DNA from: Dichetophora obliterata
Lineage: Eukaryota; Arthropoda; Insecta; Diptera; Sciomyzidae
Assembly (NCBI GenBank): GCA_963920525.1
Contig: OY986438.1
Location: 182,450,888 to 182,514,887, forward strand
Reading direction: 5' to 3'
Length of the DNA stretch: 64,000 bases
Part shown: piece by piece, positions 25,020-35,589 of the stretch
Position numbering within the stretch: position 1 is the stretch's first letter
Layout: the number at the start of each line of letters is the position of its first letter
The notes under the pieces: model-generated
Told to the model about the DNA's origin: nothing
Databases searched by the model: none
The model's input: only the letters and a program-made list of their open reading frames with translations
Position numbers and translations under genes: made by a program

Positions 25020-25029
25020 GTTTCCCCTA

Positions 25030-25856
25030 TTTCTTTCTTTTTTTAACAAAATTTCTTTTTTAAACTTTTTGTTCCAACTTTGACCATAATTAAAAAAAAA
25101 CTCCCGGGTGTCGTGCGTAATGGGGATAACGATATAATGATCTATATTTTAAAATTACATTTGTTTTGTTTGTTTCAGATACATGGGAAAGGTCATATCC
25201 ATCGAACTGTTTTAGACGTATTTTTTCAAAGTCATTTTCAACGCCCTTTACAAAAAAGCCAGAAAATTGCTAAAAAAATAAACCAGTATAAATTTAAAAA
25301 ATAATAACTTCTTATTTCTTAAAAAAATGTTTTAAAAAAGGTCCTTTTTTTCTTGTTACACGTATATTAACCTTAAATAATCAAATGTATGAAACTGCCA
25401 CTTCTCTTCACTTCTGTTGTGTATTCAACGACGCACCTGTTGTTTTTTTATTTTATTTTATTCTATATAGTTTTTAATTTTATATTATTCTATATATTTT
25501 TTAATTTTATTTCATGTATATTTTATGTTTTTTATTTTATTAGTTATTTTAAGTCCAGATTATTTTATTTATTTTTATTTTATATCTTTATATTTTTTTT
25601 AGATTTATATTTTAACATTTAACGATATAAATATCCTGAAGTATAAAGTCCTAATTTTATCTTGTGCCAGCTATTTGAAACATGGAATTTGTTCTATAAT
25701 GAAGAAACGGTAAATTATAGTGGGCATTAGAAAAACATACTAATAACAAGAACATTTCTGATTAATACTTTAAAATGGTTGACTCAAGAAAGCTAGGATT
25801 CATTTGACATTTTATTGAATCAATCAAAATATCATAATATCTCAACCCAATAAATT
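25030..25856. other. AT-rich DNA without a supported gene
   Basis: Includes a very T-rich stretch at 25440-25615 made of TTTTATTTTATT-type words. The Phe/Tyr-rich open frame there is compositional. Confidence 0.5.
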
Positions 25857-26115
25857 CATATTAATATTCAAATTCATATTCATATTAATATGCATATGCA
25901 TATTCATATTCACTTTCATTTTCATATTCATATTCATATTCATATTCATATTCATATTCGTATTCGTATTCGTATTCGTATTCATAATCATATTCATTTT
26001 CAATTCAATATTCATAGTCATATTTGTATTTATATTCATATTCGTATTCATGGGCTCTTTACTTAAATTTATATTCAAATTCGTATTCATATTCATATTG
26101 TTATTCATTTTCATC
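25857..26115. repeat. (TATTCA)n hexamer array 1
   Basis: Imperfect tandem TATTCA hexamers with variants TATTCG, TTTTCA and TATGCA. Because 6 is a multiple of 3, the array yields long open frames on both strands (Met-Asn repeats on the minus strand). These are not genes. Confidence 0.92.
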
Positions 26116-26717
26116 TTAATATATATATTCTCTTTATTAAAACTGTGCTCTTGACTGAAACTGTGCGGTTGTGTTCCAAACTAAGCGGGTTTAAATTTCA
26201 GAGTGATTGGAATAGGCTTTATTGTGCCTAGTTGAGCTCTATTTTGACTAGTTTTGTTTTCCTGATATTTAAAAAAAATATTACAAAAATGCAAACATGA
26301 AAGCATTCCAATTAAATCTAGTGGATATTTTCTTCAACACTATAAAATAAAATACACAGAAAAAAATTGAGTGATTCCTTTAAAGAACCTAGGCGCTATG
26401 CAATCTAAAGCAAACAGTGCAATTTTTCAAATATATCAATTTTGGGTATTTTTATAAAAAAAAAAAAAAAAAATTCAAAAACACAGAATATACAAAATTT
26501 AAAAAAATTTCACGGCCAGTTGTGGCACAGTTTTGAGCTATTTTGTACAAAAATTAGAAAAAAAAAACAAAATTCTGAAACGAAAGTTACAGATGTTCAA
26601 TCTATACTGTTTTCAAAATCCTTCAATATGGCCATTTCTGGCCTATCGAACACAAAAAAGCATTCAAAATAAAAAATATAATATGTGTCGTACTCGAAAT
26701 GGCTTAAATAATTTTGT
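26116..26717. other. AT-rich DNA without a supported gene
   Basis: Spacer between two hexamer arrays. A run of about 17 A lies at 26457-26473. Nothing recognisable. Confidence 0.4.
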
Positions 26718-26926
26718 ATGAATATTCATATTCGTATTCATATTCATATTTTTATTCATATTCATATTCATATTCTTATTCATAATCATATTCATATTCA
26801 AATGCATATTCATATTCGTATTCATATTTATATTTATATTCATATTCATATTCATATTCATATTCATATTCATATTCATATTCATATTCATATTCATATT
26901 CATATTCGTATTCATATTTATATATA
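26718..26926. repeat. (TATTCA)n hexamer array 2, left part
   Basis: Hexamers of the same type as array 1, more regular toward the right. Interrupted at 26927 by a MITE, with hexamers resuming at 27184. Gives spurious His-Ile and Met-Asn frames. Confidence 0.92.
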
Positions 26927-27183
26927 TCGAGGGCGATTTTTCAAAACGTGCTATTTGCATAATCACAATGTTTCAGGAGAGCAAAAACACTGTTTCTTTA
27001 GTTAATGTAAAGAGTAAGAACTAATCTTTCTTCTACAATATTATTACAATAAAATGATTGTAGAAATAATTTTTCACTTTAAAATAAATATAATATATGA
27101 CAACTAAATCAGCGAACACATTGCCATCAAAAACTCATTTTCGACAAAAGTGTAAATAGCACGTTTTGAAAAATCGCCCTCGA
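26927..27183. mobile_element. 257-bp MITE with perfect ~30-bp inverted repeats inside a hexamer array
   Basis: The left end starts TCGAGGGCGATTTTTCAAAA and continues ACGTGCTATTT; the right end is its exact inverted copy, ending at 27183. TATA lies directly outside both ends, consistent with a TA duplication. It is non-coding. Perfect ends suggest a young insertion. Confidence 0.85.
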
Positions 27184-27260
27184 TATATTCATATTCATTT
27201 TTATATTCATATTTATATTTATATTCATATTCATATTCATATTCATATTAATATTTATAG
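27184..27260. repeat. (TATTCA)n hexamer array 2, right part
   Basis: Continuation of the hexamer array beyond the MITE, with TATTTA variants. Confidence 0.88.
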
Positions 27261-28380
27261 CCATTGACCATTTTCTTCAACTGCATACTCGAGTTCATAT
27301 TCATCTTTAGTTTCTTATGATAATCATAAATAAGTTTGACTGTTCTTGGCAAATGACCTTGAGCTCTTGTAATTGCATCGTTAAAACCAAGTCGGCCACA
27401 AAATTAAAAGAGTAAAGCTTCAACTATCTTAACTAGCCTGCTATCCAAAATCAGGTTGTTGCATATATTTGCTATACAGCCAGTCAGACGCTTGTGTTCA
27501 ACTGCTCTGGCTTGCGTGTAATTTAAGTTGTCATTAAGTCGCAGATAAACCTCAAAAATTGTATCATTATCACCGACACTTCATTACCATTTGGCGGCTG
27601 GCTCATAAGCTTCGACACATCGCTCGTTCATCCTTTCAGTCAGCAGTTATTCGCAGCCGTTCGCTTCATTACATTATTTTTGTGCTGTTGCTTCATGACT
27701 TCTCACAGCCAAATGACGGGTTTTGCCTGCTGCCTTTTTTTTTTTTTGTAATATTATTTTCCTTACTTTTGGACAGGTTGATGCCAAGCTGCTTATTTGC
27801 AATCGGCGTCTCGTCAATTTGCCATAATTCGCTGTTTTGTGCAGGACTCTAGAATGGACGGACGAGCTGGGCGCGAAGTAGTTGCAGTCCAATTACAGCA
27901 GCTCATTTATTCTTACTTCTCTTTGGCATTTGTATCCTTTGCACCAGTCGCAGTTTTAAAAATTTATTTCTTTTTATTGCTGGTTATTATATTGTTCTGA
28001 TTTTTCCAACTCTTTGTTAATATGTAATAAATTTTTTGTTGGCATAGAGTTTTTTAATGTTTTTCATGTAATCTCACGTGGCCATCATATACATGTCCTT
28101 TATAACTTATGTGTGTATGTGGTTTACAAGCATAGATAATATACATACACTTTAGCCAGGTTATACCATGATGTGTGAGTTTCCTATGCTATGGATAAAT
28201 ATAAAGGACATAACAATAATTTTGTGTGGTTTTGGCACACGAACTTTGAATATTAAAGTTTTAATTCGATTCTAGGTTAAATTTAACTACTAGGGAAATA
28301 GTTTAGTAAGAGCATTTTGATAAGTCAGTGGCTTTTTGAATTAAAGTTATTTTTTTAGCCAAAAAAATATTATTTTAACA
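27261..28380. other. Stretch without a supported gene
   Basis: Moderately AT-rich. A T-run lies at 27737-27750. Open frames near 27559-28000 overlap each other on both strands and resemble nothing I know. Confidence 0.4.
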
Positions 28381-28381
28381 C

Positions 28382-28640
28382 CTAGTCTCCTTTTATATCA
28401 ATACATTTAGTCCAGTGTTTTTCCAATATTTGTATTCCTTTCAAATAATTGGTTTTATTGAGATCTTCAAAATAGGCATTTATTTCAGAGATGACCTCTT
28501 CATTCAACCCAAATCCCTTACCACCGAGTAATTTTTTCCGGGGACAAAATCTGAAGAGTATCTCGGCTTTAGAAAAATGTTTGGAGCCACGATGTTGCTC
28601 ATTGAAGGTCTCAAAACGAGATAAAGTTTGTTTTTAATGT
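28382..28640 (-). pseudogene. C-terminal remnant of a mariner-like transposase
   Basis: The minus strand is open from about 28560 to a TAG at 28382-28384. It reads LLGGKGFGLNEEVISEINAY, then FEDLNKTNYLKGIQ and ILEKHWTKCIDIKGD. This matches the C-terminal end of irritans-type mariner transposases, where GGKxFxSNEEV and a final KRWxKCIxxxGDY are typical. Upstream (28570-28640) a decayed FETFNEQHRGSKHF continues in another frame. The catalytic domain is absent. Confidence 0.68.
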
Positions 28641-28931
28641 GCAACTCTCTTAGTTTATGGGAAAAGAGCTTATCTTTATTAATCTAATCCTTAGTAAGGA
28701 AACTTCTGTTTCGACACGATAAATTCTATTTGTGTTGCGGCCTTTCTTCCTCCATTAATTATTTACCATGTTGCTACTCTTTTCCATCTAGCTAGCTTCA
28801 CACAACAACAAATGCCAATAAAATATATCACAAAACTGTCAAAATGCAAAATACTTGCAGTCAAGATTCGCTGCACGAACAAAGATTCAATGGTTGTATA
28901 TGTTGTTGAATTTATGAAATGGATGTTCTTA

Positions 28932-29582
28932 CCCAGTGTGCCAAACGGATCCGTTATGAATTCGAGAATAACTTACTTCTTCGTATTTGTTATCCGAAAC
29001 GGACTGCTTTTTACATCCGGAACTGATCCTTTTTTATATGAAATACCTCTCAGATACACGAATCACTTTTTTCACTTGTTCGGATTCGTTACGGACTCGA
29101 AACGGACTTCATATACGAATCCGTTTAGGACTCTTTTTTAAATAATGCGAATTTGCGCCAGAATCGTTTTTTTTTAATAGTTTGGATTCGAAATGGAACA
29201 ATAAGTTTTTTGCTATATTCAAAATAATTTTTTTTTATTCTTTTGTTATTTCAATTCTTACATTCTTATATATTAGAAATATTTTAAATAAATAAGGATA
29301 TTAAAATTTATTTTAATAATGCGGTAAGTACGTGCCTAATGATATAAAAAACTTATTTAAAAAAAAAATAAGTACACAATTGTAATTTGCATCCACTGAA
29401 AATAAAATAAAAGATTTTATAAAAAATTTAAGACTGTCTTTTATATTAACGTTGTGACCATTTTTTGACGGATTCGTCACGGGTTCGAAACGGTTCCGTA
29501 GAAACATAATCAAGCGAGATGCGTTCTGACGGACTCGTAACGGGTTTGAAACAGATCCGCATCCGTTTTTGTGCACATTGGG
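28932..29582. mobile_element. Candidate hAT-like non-autonomous element with CGGATTCG/CGAAACGG repeats
   Basis: The left end CCCAGTGTGCCAAACGGAT and right end (minus strand) CCCAATGTGCACAAAAACGG are imperfect inverted repeats with a CAGTGTG-like tip. CGGATTCGT, GGACTCGAAACGG and CGAATCCG words recur inside both ends. I could not find a matching 8-bp target duplication. A related left end occurs at 42769-42990. Confidence 0.5.
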
Positions 29583-31215
29583 AAGTTACGGATGAATGTC
29601 AATTAAATGTATCACTGCCACACATGCAACAATTAACTAAACAAACGCAACGAACATAAAATGAAATTAATTTGAAAAACAATCGGATCGTAAAGAAAAA
29701 CTACAGTAGCAAACAACAAGAATATCAACAACAATATTAACAACAACAACAACAACAAGTGTCTAGCAAGTGTAACCAGCATACGTACACAGACATTAGC
29801 TACCACAAATGGTTTGAAAGCAATGCGCAGGAGGAGCTGCAATTCAAGTGAGGCGCGCATGCGTAATAAGCACCTTTCAAACTGACATCACAATAAAATG
29901 TCATGATATGCCCCCCAAGGGTGTAACCGACAAACAGACAAGCAGACAGACAGGCCAACCAATGAATAGCAGCTCTAGATTCTGATGCGCCCTCCCTCGA
30001 TCAACAACATACAGCTATCCATATAGGTATTAGTATACTATCAGTTTGTGTGTGTTAGCGTGTGTATGCTAGGGTTACATCAATAAAACGTCTCAGGTTA
30101 CAATTAAAATCAATAAATCGACACTAATGCCAAACGCGCAGCACTTTGTCTTCTGCTCGCGAGTCTCTGTAGAATCTGCCAACAACAGGTCCGTTTGTAG
30201 CTCACTGTCCAGCTATCTTTTAGCTGGCGTGCGTGTCTTTTATATGCGCTGCAACTTAAGGCAGCATCTACGCGATGCCCGAACACGGTCAGGGCGCCAC
30301 TTCTGCTTGGTTCGAGCCAAGTTCAAAAATAAAAATCTTCGATATAAAATATAAAATTTTATTACAATTTAATTCACAATAATTACAGGCTGCCAACGCA
30401 TCGCAGACGCTATTGCATTTGCAATTGTTTAGCGCTCATTTTTCATCATATGAAAAAGGATTTTTTGTTTTTTTAGCCTGTTCATAGAAGTACACTTGCA
30501 GAAAACTTACTTTTGTTGATCTTTAACTACCTTCTTAAGATGATCTCGAACTTGTGAGTTTGAACTCTATTTTATGTCTATAGTTATAGAATTTTCATCA
30601 TTGGATGCGAAGCTAGTTTTATAATTGAGCAAGTTTTGTGGTAGGTACTATTTAGGTACTATTATAGGTCTTTACAAGAAATAGTTCGCGATAAAAATGT
30701 GCACATTTACTTAAATATGCAATAAAAATGTATGCTATAAAACAATAGTAAAATATAGTATAACTCCGCGACGCACAGTGGGATGACCTTATACAAGTTT
30801 TGGACATAAATAGTATAAATTTGGTATAAGTGCTTTTTACTGCTAAATATGAAATAAATATAAGTTTGAATCAAATCCGCACACAGACTCGCCCTTCAAT
30901 ACGGATTTTTTGTCACCACGTTTGTAACGCCGATAAGGAGGAGTGGTAAGTATTGAAAAGCAAAAAAAAAGAAAGGTATATGTATTCTTAAACAGCATCT
31001 CCCTCTTAGTCTATTTAGCCATGTCCGTCTGTCTGTCTGTCTGGGATCACGATTTCAGCCCTAATTTTGAAGCTATCGTAATAAAATTAAATACTTAAGT
31101 TTGTATATGAAAAGTAAAGTTCAAGTTCGAAAATGAGCCAAATTCGATGAAAACCCTTACAAAGTGACTTTAACGAAACGGTAAAATCTTTTTTAATAAC
31201 AAAATCACTCGTTTT
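29583..31215. other. Stretch without a supported gene
   Basis: CAA runs at 29725-29758; a GACAGACAGACAG-type run near 29938-29952; CCGTCTGTCTGTCTGTC at 31025-31041, of the kind often carried by fly DINE/Helitron repeats, though no ends were found. No exon is recognisable. Confidence 0.4.
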
Positions 31216-31368
31216 TCGGCATTTGTTGTCTAGTGGAGAGTGCGCTTGACTATCAACCCAGATAGTCCATGGTTCGAATACGAGCTCGGGCATGGTTCTT
31301 TTCACTTTCTTTGTTCTTACCTACATTTGGAACACACAGAATTAAAGAGCAGAAACAATTAAGGGCTG
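31216..31368 (+). mobile_element. tRNA-derived SINE, copy 2, 5' half
   Basis: Begins TCGGCATTTGTTGTCTAGTG with box A, then box B-like GGTTCGAATACG (31272), and runs to AATTAAGGGCTG. The body stops where an unrelated LINE begins; the rest of this SINE is at about 34747-34960. Confidence 0.8.
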
Positions 31369-32985
31369 GTAGACAAGCACAGGGCTGTCAACATGCAGAA
31401 TGGTAGAGTCAAGACTAGAGGTAGAATAACTAGAGATGTCCCCAGGGCGGGGTGTAATCGCCAACCCTGTGGAACATAGCTGTGGTCTCACTACTGGTTA
31501 GACTGGATGAGTCGGGCATACACACGATAGGGTATGCTGATGACATTTCGTTGGTGGGTACAGTAAGTTCATTGACACCATTTCTGACATCATGAAGGGA
31601 GCACTTCGAATGGTATAGGAGTGGTGTCGAGAACAAGGCCTTACCGTAAACGCAGGCAAATCAGACAATATTATCTTTACTAGAAAGCGGGTAGGGTGAG
31701 TAGAGAACCACTCAGACTTTTTGGAGCTGAAATCAACATTTCCACGAACGTTAAATATCTAGGGGTAACCCTCGATAGCAAACTGAACTGAAACGAGCAT
31801 GTAAAGATAGGATTAGAATATAGGATTCAAAAATCCAAGAGGGTTCTGTTTCAGTGTAGACGCGTTTGTGGTCTCAAATGGGGGCTAAGCCCGGAGGCTA
31901 TGAAATGGGTCTACACTATGATGGTTAGACCTGTCATCACGTATGATTCGGTGATTTGGTGGACAAAAGTCAGCCAGAAACCATTAAGAAGAGACTGGAT
32001 AGAGTCCAACGGCTGGCGTGTGTTGGAATAACAGGTACAATACGCACCACTCCAACAACCGCAATGTTAGGTATGCTGCCGTTGGATTTCGAAATAAAGA
32101 AACAGCGGCGCTGTCAGCCCTCAGGATGTTGCGAAATGCTACGTGGCACGGGGCAACGGCCCTGCATGGTCATATGCGCATCCTTGATATTTCACAGAGA
32201 GATGTCAGGAAGGCGTGTATGCCTATGGACGGAAGGCAGAGGGTAAGAATAACAGAAAAATGTTATAAAACTCTTATTACAGATGGAGCCGTTTGTGAAG
32301 AAATCGCTGGTAACGATATCAGTATATTCACAGACGGCTCTCTGATGAATGGCAGAGCCGGGGCAGGCGTTTACTCAGAAGAGTTAAGCCTATTCTGTGT
32401 ACTGAGGTTAGGGAGGTTTGTGTCTGTATACTAGGCGGAAATGCTTGTCGTAGTGCAAGCGCTGGACCACCTGATAGATAGCCGGATCAATGGCAAGAAA
32501 ATTGTCATTACTCTCGACAATCAGTCTGTGATTAGGTTGCATACAACTGACAGACACCACTTCCAGGTTGGCCATAGAATGTTTTACAAAACTCAATAGC
32601 TGCGACTAGACAAATGAGCTCACACTTATGTGGGTTAGAGGACACTCTGGCATAGAACAGAATGAGAATGCTGATTCTTTAGCAAGAGAAGGATCAGCAG
32701 AAGAATTATGTGGACCAGAACCACGTATCGCTATAGGCGACAACATAGTGGCAGGCCTTATTAAACAATGGACGGACTCCGAACACCGTACAAGGTGGGA
32801 AGAAGCTGTTAAATGCAGGCAATCAAAGGCAGCCGTAAAGTGGTCTCGTAGTGAGGCAGCAAAAGTTATCCGATACAATCGAAGGACTTTAAGCTGGCTT
32901 ACTGCACTGGTCATAGGACACGATCCCTTCATGTACCATCTGGGGAAGATGACTCTGACCGAGGATGATACATGTAGGTTATGCC
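31369..32985 (+). pseudogene. LINE with RNase H (I/R1/LOA-like group): RT end, RNase H, zinc knuckle start
   Basis: The 5'-truncated tail of a non-LTR retrotransposon ORF2. In order: the end of the RT palm with SPTLWNIAVVSLL and catalytic YADD in GYADDISLVGT (31533-31544); a thumb-like region with VKYLGVTLDS; an RNase H domain with FTDGS (about 32328), the VVQALDHLID segment and VRGHSGIEQNENADSLAREG (32630-32690); then RTLSWLTALVIGHDPF and the start of the C-terminal zinc knuckle, CRLC (32974-32985). Several stops and frameshifts make it non-functional. RNase H after RT places it near the I, R1 or LOA lineages. It is interrupted at 32986 by a DNA transposon. Confidence 0.82.
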
Positions 32986-34481
32986 TAATGCTACCAACTC
33001 ATGTTATTAAAAAAGAAGTATATTTGCTTCTTAGAACACTGAAAAGTAAGTATTAGTAAGTATAATTTTTTAAAATAAGTATAAGTAAGTATTTTACCTT
33101 TAAAAAAAAATTGAATATTTTTTGATACAATTTACTAATTTATGTTAAAACCAATAGAACCCACAATATTCTTTAAATATTGTCACACCCTCTTTTTGTT
33201 TTCCTTGAAAAGTTTTGTGTATACAATCTATCTAAAACCAAAAAGTTTTCAGATAAAAAATAAACAAAATATTAATTTTATATATTTGAAATTCATATAT
33301 ATTTCTAATATATAAAATAGTTTAAAAACAAACAAAAGCATAACAAAAAATTAAAAGTTATACGCACTTTCAAGGCAGTCAAATAAAAAAAAAATAAAAA
33401 AAATCACATTCAAATGTATACAGAGACCAAAGAAAAGTTATCATTATTCGCTCTCACTGTCACTGAATTGAAGCGCTACATTAATTCGATTTTTTCTTTT
33501 TGCTTGAAATCGTATTTGTCTTGGCTGTAAATTTTATTTAAGTGTGAAGTCTAATTGGTCACTTTCGGAAGGTTTTTCTTTTTTTTACAATTTTTGTATA
33601 TGTACTAAGAATATTGTATTAAATTTTTATGAAATAATTTTTTCAACCCAAAACTTTCTCTACCTAAACTCATGTTAGAACGCATTTAAAAAACTTTAAA
33701 AGCGTTTTTCTCAAAACTACGTTTTCACGGACGCCCCACACTATTTCTCCGGTGGGCTGATCCTTCTGAAATTTTAACCACATATTTAACACAAAACTAC
33801 TTACAAAAAAACTATAATCGTGTTAAAAAAATTTATGTTTACTATATTTTTTTACAAATAACGGCGAAAAAAAAAATTTTTTTGGTTTTTGTTACTTAAA
33901 TTTAACAACAATTGCTAAAAATTAATATTAATAGTCTATTTTATAGTCCTTGTCATATTGAATCTAAAACACTTTGGTTTTCTGTTTCAGATAAACAGAT
34001 GCCGAGATATCGTGTGGGAGCCGACCTGCCTCCAAATTATTAAAAAACATTAATAATTTTTTTTTATTTTTATAAATTAAGACTTCATTTATCATTCCTT
34101 ACTACTTATATAAACATATCTTTCATAGCAAGCTCACGAGAAATTCCCAAAAATAGCCTATTTTTTTAGCCGGCGAACTACAGTACACCCTTAATATTTC
34201 AGGTCTTGTCTTTAAAAAATTGTAAAATTCGACACAGCTGTATTCAATATTATTTTTTAAAAATAAAATTGACTCCAGAGTCTGTATTTTTAACGCTGTT
34301 GGTTACAATTTTCAAACTTTATCCACTTTTGCAAATAAAAACGTTCAACCGGAGCTGAAAAGTAAGCATAATTAAGTATAAATCTTAAAAGTAAGTATAC
34401 TTATAAGTATGGAATTTTAATAAGTATATGAAGCTGAAAATAAGTATGATACTTACAAAGTAAGTATAGTTGGTAACATTA
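32986..34481. mobile_element. 1.5-kb hAT-like non-autonomous transposon
   Basis: Inserted in the zinc-knuckle codons of a LINE. The 8-bp word GTTATGCC is present on both sides (32978-32985 and 34482-34489). The ends TAATGCTACCAACT and, on the minus strand, TAATGTTACCAACT are inverted repeats with one mismatch. AAGTAAGTAT/AAGTATA words crowd both ends (33044-33092 and 34361-34470), a subterminal-repeat layout. An 8-bp duplication and subterminal repeats fit the hAT superfamily. No transposase is present. Confidence 0.85.
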
Positions 34482-34489
34482 GTTATGCC

Positions 34490-34746
34490 TAGAGGAGCCG
34501 GAAACAGCATCACATTTGTGCCAGTGTCCGGGGCTGGCAAGCATAAGATTGACCACTCTGCGACGTCAATTTGTTGGCGAAGCCGGGATTGGTCAACTGA
34601 CCTACAAGGATATGCTCGAGGTGACAAAGATTGCTTATAAAAGGAGCATGCTCACGTATGAGTTTTCCGAGCAGTAGCATCCAATAAGGGACAAAAAGGG
34701 ACCCACTGTGATCTGCTTTGGCAAATCCCTGACTTATTATCAAAAG
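34490..34746 (+). pseudogene. LINE 3' end resumed after hAT-like insertion
   Basis: Joined across the insertion, this continues the CRLC zinc knuckle with EEPETASH and a Cys, completing a CCHC-type motif. It ends near 34746. The preceding LINE part ends at 32985. Confidence 0.75.
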
Positions 34747-34960
34747 TGCTGTTAGTGCTTTCCGAGGTTAAGGCATAACACTAGCCTCGGTTAAAAGCAA
34801 TTTAAATTGTCTTTCCCGTTTGTTTCGCCTAATCAATAATCCACGTATGGGTACTATCAATTTCTCTAAATTATTTATCACTTTTCTTTCAGATCAAAGA
34901 CCTAAACTTGTTTGTATAAGGCGCAAGCCTTGGTTCTTTGATTAAAAAATAAATAAAAAT
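34747..34960 (+). mobile_element. tRNA-derived SINE, copy 2, 3' half
   Basis: Resumes with AGTGCTTTCCGAGGTTAAGG, GCATAACACTAGCC and TTGTCTTTCCC, and ends GGTTCTTTGATT plus an A-rich tail. It completes the SINE begun at 31216. GCTG is shared by both LINE junctions but is too short to prove a target duplication. Confidence 0.8.
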
Positions 34961-35121
34961 ATTATCATGATATGGAAGATATAAAATTCTTGATGCTTTG
35001 ATTTTTATTATGCACTCCGAGTTTTAAATTTGGCACTGTAATGAAAACTTCGTCTACCTCACATACAAAATGACGTCATCAAAATATTGGGGGTTGGAAT
35101 TAATTTTAAAGGTTTTTTTTC

Positions 35122-35123
<2 letters not shown>

Positions 35124-35173
<50 letters not shown>

Positions 35174-35552
35174 TCAAAGAACCAAGGCTGCGCCTTATAC
35201 AAACAAGGTTTGGTCTTTGACCTGAAAGGAAAGGGATAGATTATTTAGAGGAATTGATTGGAACTATACGTGAATTATTGGTTAGGGGAAACAACTGCGA
35301 AAGACAATTTGAATTGCTTTTTAACCGAGGCTAGTGTTATGCCTTAACCTCGGCAAGCATTTCAAGCCCTTAGTTGTTCCATTCCTTCACATTTTCCACA
35401 ATTTAGTTGTGGATTTTTAGTTTTCCATAATTCTTAAATGTAGGACAAAGAAAGAACATAGAAAGTGAAAAGAACCATGCCCGAGCCCGGATTCGAACCA
35501 GGGACCTTTGGGTTGAGAGTCTAGCGCACTCTCCACTAGACTACAAAGGCCG
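35124..35552 (-). mobile_element. tRNA-derived SINE, copy 3, with 43-nt poly(A) tail
   Basis: Read on the minus strand it starts TCGGCCTTTGTAGTCTAGTG (box A), has box B GGTTCGAATCC (about 35490-35500), the same body as the other copies, and ends GGTTCTTTGATCTTTTT followed by 43 A (35124-35166 on the plus strand is all T). The long pure tail suggests this is the youngest copy. It abuts the 3' end of a mariner pseudogene. Confidence 0.88.
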
Positions 35553-35589
35553 ACAAAGCATTTATTTAGAAACAACGGTACAATGTATA

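Larger units (their letters stand above)
23209..25027 (+). mobile_element. 1.82-kb pogo-like transposon with reiterated GGCCAATAAC motif
   Basis: The ends are inverted repeats of 24 bp with one mismatch: GGGGAAACGCTATAGTTATT at the left and GGGGAAACGGTATAGTTATT at the right, both continuing into GGCC. TA lies outside each (23207-23208, 25028-25029). Ten copies of a GGCCAATAACTATA-like word occur within the element, including the termini. The three leftmost read GTTATTGGCC and the other seven read GGCCAAT(A/T)AC. An N-terminal psq-type DNA-binding region of a transposase is present (24249-24574), while the catalytic domain is missing, so the element is non-autonomous. Confidence 0.82.

Noticed and set aside
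26664..27005. Long open frames of His-Ile or Met-Asn repeats on both strands
   Set aside because: They are translations of the TATTCA hexamer arrays (also at 25842-26114) and have no other coding sign.
30127..30354. 75-codon frame
   Set aside because: No motif, no codon pattern and no neighbouring exon signals.
31022..31046. Helitron/DINE element marked by CTGTCTGTCTGT
   Set aside because: Only the microsatellite core is visible. No CTRR end, hairpin or family copy could be recognised.
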